From positions 36,077,634 through 36,141,633 of the forward strand of contig NC_081545.1 in the NCBI RefSeq assembly GCF_901000735.1: 64,000 nt of DNA, in the 5' to 3' direction. Made by a program: the position numbers and the translations under genes. This document shows, piece by piece, positions 26,701 to 37,689 of this stretch. The notes below the pieces were generated by a model that worked only from the letters and a program-made list of their open reading frames with translations, made no database searches and was not told the origin of the DNA. Source of the DNA: Corylus avellana. Its lineage: Eukaryota > Streptophyta > Magnoliopsida > Fagales > Betulaceae. The first letter of the stretch is position 1. Every line of letters starts with the position of its first letter.

Positions 26701-28003
26701 GTAAAAAACACTAAATATAAAAGAGAAGGTTTAAAAGAGACAAACTTTTTACCTGGGTTAGCCAAAATTAGCACAAGATCAATATCAGGATTAAGGGCTG
26801 CCACGGCCAAAGCAAGGCATCCTCCAAAAGATTCTCCAACAAGATATATGGGTCTATTCGGTGAACGATGGTGCTCTGACCTAATTGTTCTTTCAACTAG
26901 CTTCACCAGTTCTGAAACAAGAAAGTTCATAGTAATGAGATTCACGCTCGATCGAAAAGGAAAATAAGCCGCAAGTATTTGCTAGATTAAATGTTAGCCC
27001 ACTTTCCATAGGACAGCTCAGGCACTTGTTTTGATCTCATATGTGTATCCCAAATCCAAGAATAGTGCAACAGCTGATGCTACAAAAATTTACCAATGCT
27101 ATACAGACCCTCTAGCAAATAGGGCATGCATGTAAGTTGTAATCAAGAGGTAGTAAATAGCAAGCAAGGTCAGAGAGAGAGAGAAGACCTGTAAAGGGTG
27201 TTCGATCCACAACTGGAATATGCAAGCACCATATCTCAAAAATCCTTCATTCAAGGGGAAATAAAAGAAAATCATAAATCAGGCAACATCAGATATATTA
27301 TTAGCTGACGGTTATTTATTTATTTTTTTGGATGATAACTAGTAGAGAATTCAATGGATGACATCATGACAAGTTGCTTTTAAATTCTCCATGAGTCATG
27401 ACTTGAATTATATGCAACATCTCAAAGGGAGAAAGAAAGAAAGCAAGAAAGAACACTACTACTCATTGTTGAGAGAATTGAAGTTTGAGTGAATATTTAC
27501 TTTCCAAACACTACTACTCATTGTTGAGAGAATTGAAATTTGAGTGAATATTTACTTTCCAAGTCTCTGATGTTGCTTAAAAAGTCCAAGTCCAACGCCA
27601 ATAAGCCCTGCAAAGTTCCGAAGTAAAAATAGCATGTAATGAGTACTATCTCATCTAGACGAAAAATATAATAACAACGATCAAAAGACTTGAGATGAAA
27701 GCGCAAGCTTAACCAATCTAAATTGAGCAGCATATAAACAAGTTCTAATCATTTACACAAGTATGATTGAGAAAAAAATTGGCATTTGCAAAAGAGATTT
27801 AAAGGGGAGGGAAGTGGTTCAAAATAAATTTAATGGTGGTAACCAAGTAATAAATAAGTAAATAACTTCAAGAATAATGTTATCTCTAGATTAAGATTAT
27901 TTGGATTTTTCAGGTAACCCTAGGGGCTAGGGTGGAATATTTAGTAAATATTTCAGACTTGTTCAAAATAGTATTATTTCTGTATATAAACACTTAACTA
28001 GAT

Positions 28004-28046
<43 letters not shown>

Positions 28047-29118
28047 AAACTAAAAATATGAAAAACAATCCTAAGCATGACCAATTCAATAATTTAGCCT
28101 AAAGTTTAACAATAGACTAGTAAATAAACCTATTATGAACGACATAGTTGACAGTGAAGACATAAATGGTACTTTAATATGTACGAGGATCCTCTTTCCT
28201 TTCTCTTGAAAAAAAAAAAAAGAAGTACCATAAATAAAAATCATAAAACTAAAAATATGATAAAAATTTTAAATAATACAACAAAATAAAATCTTAATCA
28301 TAAAATAGTTCATCACCATCTCATAATGATGATCGCATTCCCTTTAATATGGATTACACGACCACATAGGACAATCTTTATTGTGCACGCAAAGTAATTA
28401 GTACGATGCATTACATCTACATGTCACCCTGATTTTCTTTTCTTTTAACTTTTTTCGTCGAGACCAACTGGATTCCCACTTTCTCTAAAATTACTAACCC
28501 AATCACAATATACCACGTGTAACACAGTTCCGCAATATTCTCGATTTTTGTTTTGACCGAAAAAAGAAAATTATAATTTCCAGGAAAATGTTTTCACGAG
28601 AAAAAAAAAAAAAAGCAAGAGTAATAATCTTCCAATGATGTCCGAAATGATAAACAGAACAAGCACTGAAATGAATAAAGAAAGATGGGTGTAAAAGACA
28701 AACCAGGCAAAAAGAGGAGCAGAGGAGAGTTAGTCAACGGAGGGCCGCACTCCAAGGGCGTGAACCAACGAGGCGGACCGCCGTCCGATTGGCTGACCAA
28801 CTCCTTCGACCGCTCTAAGTAATCCTTCAAGCTCCCACGCTCCACCGCCGGATCCTCGAACCTTGTTGCCGCTGCCGCCTCAGCTTCTTCACGCTTCTCC
28901 AACCTTCCACTCCCCGAGAAACGACTCGTCGTTTTCGTATCTGTCTTTGCTGCCGTTGTCGGTTGTTCCGTGGACACGGCGAATCGCCGAGACGAGTTCG
29001 AAAATGAAATCTGCTTGGGTTTGGACTTTCCGATGGATGAAGACGCCGCATCACGGCGGAAAACGGGCGATAAATTGGCGGGAAATAGATGAGCTCCGGT
29101 GGACGCCATCGACGCCAT
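20791..29118 (-). CDS. Phytyl ester synthase-like acyltransferase, chloroplastic (14 exons, 708 aa)
   Basis: Exons in transcript order: 28704-29118, 27556-27607, 27189-27244, 26753-26911, 26391-26495, 26183-26289, 25403-25524, 24341-24449, 23552-23682, 22741-23110, 22029-22142, 21608-21693, 21362-21471, 20791-20981. Phases agree at all 13 GT-AG junctions. The Ser/Ala/Thr-rich start (MASMASTGAH) fits a plastid transit peptide. Residues ~130-400 form an alpha/beta-hydrolase half with the nucleophile elbow GESFGG (Ser ~202) and a late HFLFL segment carrying the expected His. Residues ~430-700 are an LPLAT-like half (VGYHMLLGLEL around His ~457, LLYPGGMREALHRK). This two-domain plan and length are those of PES1/PES2 (Arabidopsis At1g54570/At3g26840), which make phytyl esters and triacylglycerol in plastids under nitrogen stress or senescence. 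Which PES it is orthologous to is not decidable here. Confidence 0.93.
27452..27560. repeat. 54-bp tandem duplication over a splice donor
   Basis: Two nearly identical 54-bp copies (27452-27505 and 27507-27560) differ by about one base. The second copy includes the last five bases of PES exon 2 and its donor. The first copy therefore carries a duplicate donor inside intron 2 (minus strand). Confidence 0.85.
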
Positions 29119-31263
29119 TGATGGTAGCTAAGTTTGCTAGTTGCTGCCTCTGCCACAGGCCCAAGGCACAGAGCACTAGCCGGCGGTCCTCGAGATTTAA
29201 AGCACTGCCAGACAAATAAATAATAAAAAAACACTATACAATAATAAAATTAATAATATATCATATAGTAAGATTAATTAATTAGGCCATAATATTCATG
29301 CATTGCTCATCGGCCAATAAATTAAAATATTGGTGTACCATATATAAGTCCTTAAGAAGCAGGCTATTTTAGCCCATTTAATTTTAACCCGTCTAATCTG
29401 ATTCATTCTCGGTAACAACATTATTATCCTCACCAAATTTTACTCACAAAAATAATCAAATGTACAATTTTTCTTTTTCCTTTCTATTTTAACTATTTAC
29501 CTTTTTAAAGCATTCTTATCCATTTCACTATTTTAACAATTAATTTTTATTATTTCATTTAAATATTATTTTTAATTTTTTTTTTTTCTCTAACTATTAA
29601 AGAATGAGAGAAACAAAAAACAAAAAATGAGAGAGATAAATTACTTTTTTATTCAATATGTGAGTAAAAAGTACTCACTATTAATAGTAAATATAATTCG
29701 CTCACCATTTTTTTATCATTAAAATGGCGAGAATGAAAATAAGAGTTTTTAACTTCTTTCATCAAATTGCCTTTTCAAATTAACAAAAAATAATAATAAT
29801 AATAATAGTTTTGATAAAGCCTTAGATGTTGGTTGGAAGTTTGGAACCAGCCAAACCAATAAGAATGGGCACACAAGACAAGAGTGCCTAATGAAGCGAG
29901 ACCACATAATCAAATTTGCTAGCCCATGGATCGACCTCCTCCCATAATCAACTACACACCGAAAAATACTTCATAGAAAGACGGAAAATTAAGGTTTTTT
30001 TTTTTTTTTTTTTTTTTAAGGTAATGCAAAGATATGTTTAGTTACAGCCAAAAACTCTATTTCTTGTACTTTATCTTAGCTTTTTTATTTTTCAAGATGA
30101 ATTATAACTTAAGCGTTCAACCGATGTACGTTGGATCCCAACAAGGCACTTTGTGCTTGACCATTCTTTTCTTTGCAAGTGTTGGTGTTCAGATCACCAC
30201 AGTGACTTCATACCGTCTTGCAAGGAAAAGCTTCATCTACAAAGAGAGGTAAAAGAAGTCATAATCCTACTGGCCCTAAAGGGCTAGATGGACTCTGACG
30301 TCCAATTCAATAAGGGACGTGAGAGAATGTATTATTGATATAGTGTATAAGATGAAGAATATACCTTATGCTCGTCATTTGGCCATTTATATATGTATCT
30401 AGACTCTCTAGTCTCTTATTGTTAGGTCTGGGTTGGCTTTGATGGTCTCAAGCTCATTGAACGTAAGTTACTTTAATAGTTTCAAGCCCACTCGGTTTGA
30501 GCTACTCTGTTTAGGTTCTACTGCAGCTACTCTTAGTTAAGGATTTGGCAATCAACTGATTTTCAGATATATATTAACGACACCAACATTATATATATAT
30601 ATATATATATATTTGATCAATATGATTGGTTAATATGGTATAATTAAAATTAAATTTCATGAATTTAATCTTCTAATATCTCTATGTATTACGTGTTGTG
30701 ATCCATTCAAACACTCATTCCATCGATCTCACTCGAGTCATGAGACTCTTGAGTCTTGATACACTTGAAATATACTTGTAATCCAAAATTAGAGTCTTTT
30801 GTTTGTCTCCACTCTTTTGTTTGTTTTTTTGTTGCCGGTTCGTTCAACCGAATTAAGCCAGACTAAGTCAAGAAAAAGAAAGTTTTCCACTAAATTATGT
30901 TAGTTTTGCTATTTAGTTTATTAAATTAATATGTATTTAAAATGTATATAATTTTTACATATATCGTTATTTTTATATGCATTCTGAACATATATTAATT
31001 CAATGGAATAATTTTTTTTTTTAAAAAAAAAAAAACTATATTTTTTCAGCTTAATTTAAGGATTTAATTTAATTTAATTTAATTAATTTATTTATTTTTG
31101 GTTGGTATTGTCTGTCTATTTCATATATGTGGCATTTTATGGCAGTTTCATATGATGGACCCACCACCAGATGGGTTTAAATCAGTGAAGTGTATTTGTT
31201 CAATTATTTAGCTTTTTGAGTCAAATCTTGATCGAGCAATCATAAGAAGACATGCAATGTGCG

Positions 31264-31299
<36 letters not shown>
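29119..31299. other. Intergenic: PES promoter side, AT-rich, no gene supported
   Basis: Upstream of the minus-strand PES start. Contains long T and A runs (29996-30018, 31016-31034), (AT)n at about 30589-30612 and AATTT repeats near 31065-31090. A 72-codon frame at 30034-30252 has a hydrophobic stretch but no convincing relative. Confidence 0.5.
31265..31299. repeat. (AT)n microsatellite at the left edge of the pararetrovirus copy
   Basis: About 17 AT units directly adjoining the pararetroviral copy. See finding on integration context. Confidence 0.9.
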
Positions 31300-31300
<1 letters not shown>

Positions 31301-31627
31301 CGCAGTATGCATAGAGATGCAGGGGATGAGGGATAGGTGATAATAGATGCAGAACATAAGCAGTTGAAAATCAAAGCAATAGAACCGACCAAGATGGCGG
31401 TATGACAATTGATAATCAAAAATAAACAACTGAAAATTAAAACAGTTGATAAAACAGATAATCGTTATAGATTATACAGATAAAAAACCTAAGCTTGAGT
31501 AAGGCGTTCGGACTTACTGAAGTAAGGACAATAAGAAGGAGAAGAAGAAGAAGAATGGCTGGAGGATAGAGTGTCTCAAGGAACCTCTCAAAAAACCTCT
31601 GCCTTACAATGGGGGAGGGGAGCCCGT

Positions 31628-31634
31628 TATATAG
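31628..31634 (-). promoter_or_regulatory. TATA box of the pararetroviral promoter
   Basis: On the minus strand TATATAA follows GCC and precedes a GC-richer stretch and a T-rich leader, the layout of caulimovirid transcript promoters. Upstream (about 31650-31895) are roughly ten copies of AACAGT, minus-strand ACTGTT. Confidence 0.55.
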
Positions 31635-32092
31635 GCTTGAGAAAAGTAAAAACAGTAAATTACAATCATGAGCCGCGTCCAGCGGTCAAAAGTAAACAGT
31701 AAAAAGTAAACAGTAAAGGCACGTCTGGCGCCAGTCTGAACAGTGAAAGCATCAATCTGGAACAGTAGATTGTCGGCACTGTAGTGTCGGCGGACAAATC
31801 TTGAACAGTGAGTGAACAGTGCATCTGAACAGTAATCCTGCGCGTGTCGTCCGGACATGAACAGTAAAAGTGAACAGTGATTTTGCACAGTAACTCCAAG
31901 TATAAATGAATAGTGATCCGTCTAAGATCAAGGAGAACCAAGTAATCCGAAACCAGCCGTCTGGGCTAGTTCTGTTGAACTGAACTATACTGGCCGTCAT
32001 GAAGCCAGTCTTTAGGTGAAAACCTGAGAAAACTAGCCGTTTGTGGGGCTAGATAATGCTTGAACTTTGAGGACCGTTAGGGGCCCAAATCA

Positions 32093-33360
32093 TCACATGT
32101 CTTCAGCCCCTGGGTAGGGGTAGTAGTCTTGTGAGTCTTCAAAATATGGTGGAACCTGGATGGGCTTCTCAGCAGATGGTTTGGACGTCTCGTCTTCATC
32201 ATCTTCTAAAGTATCCAGGGCAGCAAGCAAGGCTTCAATCATTTCTTTCTTCTTGGAAGAATTCTTCTTTGAAGAGCTTGAAGAAGCCGAATGGGGGGAA
32301 GCAGGGGAACTTTCTTTTTCTCGTTTTGGAGATGAGAAAGCACTGGGAGGAATCAACAAATTAGACAGGGCAGACGCCTTTGGGGCAGGAAGGGCCTTGG
32401 GAGCGCGAACCATGTTTTTAACCTCAAGGACAATGGAATCATTTTGTGAGTATTTATCCCACCATTTGATATACCAATGCCTTTGGATTTTGTTTTCCGA
32501 GAGGTGGTATTGCCATCTCAGAATCCAAGGAATCTTGAATTTTTTAACAAAATGAAGCACCGTTGGAAACTTTGCTCCATAGGAATCAACCTTGTAATGG
32601 CCTTTGAAAATTTGAAAGGCATCAACAAGTTGGAGGGGGAGAATATCAGGGAGACAACCAAATTGGTTCCACCATCTGGAGAACCAGAGAGGGAGAATAC
32701 CAGAAAATTCTTTATCAAAACTGACAAACCAAGAATGTTCAAATTTCGAGGTTTGATGAAGTAGGAATTTAAAAAAGGCATCCACGTAATCATAATAATT
32801 ACAGGGGATGTTAAACCCGTTCAGGGACCTGGAATCAGAAGGGTGATTACCCCATTCTTTTTCTGAAATAATTCTCTTGAAATAAACACTGTGGTAAATT
32901 GTTTTCTGGAGGTTAATCTTATCAGGGATGACCTTGAAGAAAACAGAACCTGTTTGTTTCAGGATAGCAGAATAATAAGCCAAATTTTTCGAAGGATGTT
33001 CAGGAATCCAATGAAAGTTTGGAGGAAAATAGGAGACGGCAATATCTCCGGGGGTAAGGGAAGGGGAAACCCGATTTAACTCAACAAAAAATAAATTTTG
33101 GGAGTAGGGTAGGGTCATGTATTTTGACGACGTCCGGTCGTACTTGACGGAAGGCTTTTGGGAAGGATCCGCAAAGGGATCAAAGGGGGCAGCAAGAGTG
33201 CTGGAATAAGAAACCTGGGAACCAGGACAAAAGGGGTGAATCTGTTGGTTAGGGCAACAGATGAAAACGGCAATGGGGAAGCAGTGGGAACAATGGAAGA
33301 CTCTGACTTGATGGTCAGAGCCTTGGAAGTAACTTTCTCTTTTTCTTTTTTGCCTGCCAT
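32093..33360 (-). pseudogene. Pararetroviral accessory ORF, unknown function, frameshifted
   Basis: The ATG at 33360 opens a frame (MAGKKEKEKV...) that is in frame with the protease ORF. The recognisable remainder (from about 33230 to the stop at 32093) lies in another frame, so one small indel near 33220-33250 separates start and body. The body is rich in Trp, Tyr and Phe (RWWNQFG, HWYIKWWDKY) and followed by a Ser/Lys-rich stretch and an acidic tail. Similar proteins occur beside pararetroviral polyproteins in many plant genomes, to my recollection, but I know of no assigned function. It could be a virion-associated or transactivator-type protein; this is speculation. Confidence 0.55.
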
Positions 33361-34458
33361 GGTGGCACTGCAAAATTTCAAAAGGAAAGAAATCAGAAAT
33401 AAAGATGTAAAAATCTTTAAAATATCACAAAATAATTTTAAAATTATTTTGATGCAAAGTAAAACAGTTATAATAATATGCGCCATGTGATGGGTGCAGG
33501 TATGAACAGTAGGTAAAACACAATCGTCAGGGGGAGTGTTTAAACAAGATAAAGTCCTAATGGGAGTAGGGTACTCATCAGACTCTAATCCTGAAAACCT
33601 ATTAATCAACCTATTAATATCAATTTCAAATTTGGAAACGAACTCAAACTGAATTTTAGTACCAAATTTGACAGCAGAAACACCAATCTCATCAACAGAA
33701 AATGGATAAAGTAAAGAAAGAAAAGGCATGCCAAGAATAACTTTTTCTTTCATGTTTTTGACAAGAACAGCAGAAGTATGAAAGCGAACATTCTTTTGAC
33801 AAACATGAATGTTACCGAGCTCATACTTGATATGCAGTTTATCACCACTGGCAGAATTTAATCTTTGAGTGGATGATTCAAAATATTTTTTGGGAATAAA
33901 ATCTTCTTGAATGCAATTCAAGTCAGAACCAGAATCAATTAAAGCAATAGCATCAAAAACATATTCATCAGAAATACGGATATGAATTTTTGAATACCAT
34001 TTGGGAGGAACAACTTTAGAAATCATACTGACAACCTTAACCTCATCAGAAAGAGGTTTATGGGTGGATTCAGCCTCATCATCATGCTCAGAAATTTTAG
34101 TGTCTTCGTTACTGGAAGCACTTTCTGGAAAACATTTGTTAAGATTTAACAGCAGAAGCTGTTGTTGTAAATCTTTGTTTTCAGTTTTCACAGCTTGCAG
34201 GTCAGTCTGCAATTTCACAATATCTTTCTTGATGTTACTGATCTCATGCTGCAATTCTGAGACAGTAAGCACTTTGTTTTTCGGGTTTGAAAAACGTTTC
34301 AAAGTGTCTTCAAGAGAGATCTTGGAAGTAGCTGGTTTTTCAAAATCTTTTAACATGAGTTTCTTAAGTTTTTTAAGATACTCTTCTTTTAACTCAGGAT
34401 TATCAATTTTTGAAATCAAAGTTAAAAGCAAATCTTCTTGTTCTTCTGATTTAGACAT
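33361..34458 (-). pseudogene. Pararetroviral aspartic protease ORF, RT-RNase H region missing
   Basis: Starts at the ATG at 34458, overlapping the stop of the MP-capsid ORF by 8 nt, a close packing typical of caulimovirids. The N-terminal ~130 residues are coiled-coil-like (heptad Leu/Lys/Glu). The retropepsin active site reads LIDSGSDLNC (bases about 33920-33945), followed by VILGMPFL, the second conserved element. About 50 codons after that the frame runs into a tail with PTPIRTLSCLN and then into the accessory ORF. The RT motifs (such as a YxDD box) and RNase H that normally follow protease are absent, so I infer an internal deletion or an ancestral polymerase-less component. Confidence 0.7.
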
Positions 34459-37400
34459 CATTGAACAAGTTTTTGTGTTGCAGCAAGAACCGGTTACAGT
34501 TCTCAAATTTATAACAATTTTCATAAACAGAAGAATCAGAATGATAATCAGAATCCGAAGAGGATGGAAGATCATCATTAGAAGAATAATCAGAAAACCC
34601 ATTGTTTTGGAAAATTCTGAAAATCTTTTGCTTTTCATCGTCCTTGATGTTTAAAGCATTGATCTCTTGTTTAATCTTTTTGGGAGGTTTAGGGCACTTG
34701 TCAGCATAGTGTCCAGTTTCTCCACAATTGAAACATTTATCTTTTGAAAAATATTTTTCAAATTTAGAATTCTTGCTCCTTTTGGGAGACTTAGACTTGG
34801 AAAATTTAGGTTTGTTAAATTTTCTTGTCTTTGATCTGTTGTAATATGGAGGGGATGATTTCACGAAATCTTTTCTGGTTTTCTTCTTATGCTTCTTTGA
34901 AGGAGCAATAGGAGGCAAACCGAATTGTTCGCAGAAATTTCCCATTTCATACTTAGCTTTCTTGGCGTTCTTAAGCTGCTGTCGGATCATTTTTTGATCG
35001 ATGCACATCTTAATGCCAAGTTTTTTCACTGTGGAGAATAAATCTCCATAGGTTAATCTTTCAAAATCGATGAGACCAGTGTCAGTACTGATCAACTCAT
35101 CTTTAACCTTGTGAGCAAATAATGAGGGCAAACCATCAATAAACTTTTCTTTCCAATAAGGCTTTTGGCTATCAGGCCTCATCATAACACGGGAAAGAAA
35201 AACATCTTGATACCATCTATAGTCAGACATAGTAGGGCATCGAAGATTGTTCAAATAATCAGAAATACGAGAAGTAATGTTGGAGGGGGTTCCAACAAAA
35301 TTCTTGATAATTGTATAAATCAAGGTGTTAACACCATCAGGTTCACCCATGCCAACGTCCTCATTGAAAATGGGTATACCTTCTTCATCACATTTTACTG
35401 CTTTCCTGATTTGGTTTCTTCTGTCCTCAGTGAGATAATTATCCCACCAATTCCGAAGGGTACCAGAAAAACCAGTAGCAAGTAAATCCACAATATCAGT
35501 TTGACTTTTACTGTGGTTTGAGATGTAGGCATTAGCAACCATGGCCATATGATTCATCTTGTTGAGCAGTTCTTGCTCAGACAAGCCATCAATATTCCAT
35601 TCATACAGCTTATCAGCAGAAACAGAAAATTGAGTATGCAAAAACCTTTCCTCAAATTGTAAATCAGGAGGGGTAGGTTTTGGATAAAAATTCTTTGTCT
35701 GATTGAAAGTTCTAGATCCGTCAAAGATCCTTTGGAGTTTTGGCTCCATTTCAATCTTTCCAAAGTTTTGTTCAAGAATTTTGATGTCAGAATCTGTGGA
35801 ATCAGCAGAGGATTCAGAATCAGATGAAAAAGCTTTTTCCATGGCGAAATTCTGACCAGAGGTACTGGCACGAGTCGTCTTTAACTCGGTCAGTTCAGCA
35901 AGCAATTTGTTCACTTTCTCAGTGTTCTTCTGAGAAGTGGTTTTTAAACCAGGAGATTTCTTTAAATCAGGGAGAGAAATCAGTGGTTTTTCAATCTTTG
36001 GGGGAACAGAGGAAAACTTTAAATCAGAGGAAGAAGAAGAAGGAAATTTTTCTTCAATCCGATCTAACTGCTGACCTATGATATGAAGAGATTGGGAAAC
36101 AAAATTGTTTTGCTCGATGATTCTCCTATCGTTCGTGATAGGGTCCTTATCATGAGTTTTGAAAGGGGAACACTTAACAACCATGTTGTTGACATCCAGA
36201 AGAGTGTTTGTAGTGGGAGGATGGGAAGATCTGACGACAGATTTGTCCTCTTTAACAAACTTCTGTTTGACAACGTTCAAATCATTTTCGTCCAGAAAAT
36301 GTTTTTGGAGAAAATCAAAGAACAAAATGTGAGTCTGGGACTCGATCATAGCTTCGGCCCATTGGACCTTGATACGATCTCGTTCCTTTTGTGAAAACTT
36401 GGCACGGTAAGAATGCCGCAACTCACGATTTTCTTTTGAAGCAAAATCCTTGTTCAAAGCTTTCCAATCAATAACAGAGAAAAAATCTTTGATATGGGCA
36501 GTGATAACATTACACTGATGGGGAAAATCAGATGTAACGGGAGCAACAAAATCAGAAGCAGAGGGAGAAAGAGAACCGCGATCGTCATCCGTCAGTGGAT
36601 GATTTTTCGTGGAATAAAAAGCAGATGAAACTTGGGAATCAGTGGAAATTCCTTTGAGTTTCAAACCAGGACTAACAGTGGGATGAAGATGAGGAGAATC
36701 GTTAAGGGATTCGTCGACATCTTTATCTCTACGACGGAGTCCTTCTGAGGTCGTTGAACCAGCAAAAGAATTCCTTCGTTCGTTAATCAACAGGGGACGT
36801 TCAATTCTGTTTGAATATCCCAAATCAGCAAAATTGATTTTAACAGATCCATCCATGTATTGTTGGATGTAATCAAGATTAGAGGCATCGTTAACTACTC
36901 GAGAAGGTTTTGCAACATTCTCCAAAAGCCACTCGTTGGGGAGTTCAATCTCAGCCCACCGAATCATTTTTGGAGTTTTAATATGAGCATTCTGAGTAGA
37001 GCTCTGAATCAACAGAGTCGATTCGCCAGTATTCTTAATCACAGCACGTGGATCAAGATTTGTTTTCATCAACTTGTAATAAATACGGTAGATGATAGCA
37101 ACAGGATGGCTACCTTCTTCCATATTATAACCAGATGTGAGAATATTCAGCGTCAGTGCTTTCAGAATATGAACATCGGTTAAACTCAAAGTCATGTTGG
37201 GGAAAACATCAAAGTGGACAGGGCCACCAAATAATGAAGACTGAATTAAACCAATAATGCTTGTTTTAAAATCAAGAAAACGAGCATCACGCAAACAAAG
37301 CAAAACAGAAGCATTAATACCGAGTCGAGTCAAGGATTTGACTGCAACTTGGACAGAACCAACATGCAAAAATCTGAATTTCTTTGCAAGAGCATTGTTA

Positions 37401-37654
37401 ACAAAACGCTTGCTGAACAAGGTAATAGTCTGATTATTACCCGAGACCGGAAAGGTCTGTTCAACAGTTTTGACAGAATATTGAATCTTAAAAGAAGATT
37501 GAAACCAAGTAGTATTGTAGACATCCCTAGCGTCCAGCTTGGGAATGTTCCACTTACTGAAATCATTATCACCATCAACCAAAATATTTTCATAGTTAAC
37601 CACGTCCGGTGGCAAACTTGAATTAGAGCTAACAGAAGAATTAGATCTGAACAT
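34451..37654 (-). CDS. Pararetroviral movement protein-capsid polyprotein (open frame, viral fossil)
   Basis: An uninterrupted frame of about 1067 codons from the ATG at 37654 (MFRSNSS). Residues ~50-290 match the 30K movement-protein superfamily core as found in petuvirus/florendovirus-like polyproteins (segment with FDVFPNMTLSLTD). After a disordered linker, residues ~700-920 carry the caulimovirid capsid core (KNFVGTP, LRCPTMSDYRWYQDVFLS). Then comes a Lys-rich stretch and a CCHC knuckle CFNCGETGHYADKC (bases about 34695-34737). The tail is acidic. Such a long intact frame suggests moderate age or a recent parent. It is not expected to be expressed as a virus here because the polymerase is absent. 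Confidence 0.8.
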   Translation of the reverse strand: MFRSNSSVSSNSSLPPDVVNYENILVDGDNDFSKWNIPKLDARDVYNTTWFQSSFKIQYSVKTVEQTFPVSGNNQTITLFSKRFVNNALAKKFRFLHVGSVQVAVKSLTRLGINASVLLCLRDARFLDFKTSIIGLIQSSLFGGPVHFDVFPNMTLSLTDVHILKALTLNILTSGYNMEEGSHPVAIIYRIYYKLMKTNLDPRAVIKNTGESTLLIQSSTQNAHIKTPKMIRWAEIELPNEWLLENVAKPSRVVNDASNLDYIQQYMDGSVKINFADLGYSNRIERPLLINERRNSFAGSTTSEGLRRRDKDVDESLNDSPHLHPTVSPGLKLKGISTDSQVSSAFYSTKNHPLTDDDRGSLSPSASDFVAPVTSDFPHQCNVITAHIKDFFSVIDWKALNKDFASKENRELRHSYRAKFSQKERDRIKVQWAEAMIESQTHILFFDFLQKHFLDENDLNVVKQKFVKEDKSVVRSSHPPTTNTLLDVNNMVVKCSPFKTHDKDPITNDRRIIEQNNFVSQSLHIIGQQLDRIEEKFPSSSSSDLKFSSVPPKIEKPLISLPDLKKSPGLKTTSQKNTEKVNKLLAELTELKTTRASTSGQNFAMEKAFSSDSESSADSTDSDIKILEQNFGKIEMEPKLQRIFDGSRTFNQTKNFYPKPTPPDLQFEERFLHTQFSVSADKLYEWNIDGLSEQELLNKMNHMAMVANAYISNHSKSQTDIVDLLATGFSGTLRNWWDNYLTEDRRNQIRKAVKCDEEGIPIFNEDVGMGEPDGVNTLIYTIIKNFVGTPSNITSRISDYLNNLRCPTMSDYRWYQDVFLSRVMMRPDSQKPYWKEKFIDGLPSLFAHKVKDELISTDTGLIDFERLTYGDLFSTVKKLGIKMCIDQKMIRQQLKNAKKAKYEMGNFCEQFGLPPIAPSKKHKKKTRKDFVKSSPPYYNRSKTRKFNKPKFSKSKSPKRSKNSKFEKYFSKDKCFNCGETGHYADKCPKPPKKIKQEINALNIKDDEKQKIFRIFQNNGFSDYSSNDDLPSSSDSDYHSDSSVYENCYKFENCNRFLLQHKNLFNDV

Positions 37655-37689
37655 TATGACATACAAACTAAACTCATAATCACTCACTG

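Noticed and set aside
28827..29219. Overlapping frames on both strands at the PES 5' end
   Set aside because: GC-richer first exon of PES produces spurious frames; only the frame with spliced continuation into the hydrolase domain is real.
30034..30252. A 72-codon frame with hydrophobic stretch and ...RLARKSFIYKER, faintly like an ABC-2 transporter membrane segment
   Set aside because: No neighbouring exon, no recognisable transporter motif, AT-rich surroundings; similarity is too weak to name.
32131..33490. Plus-strand open frames over the pararetrovirus
   Set aside because: Shadows of the minus-strand viral ORFs.
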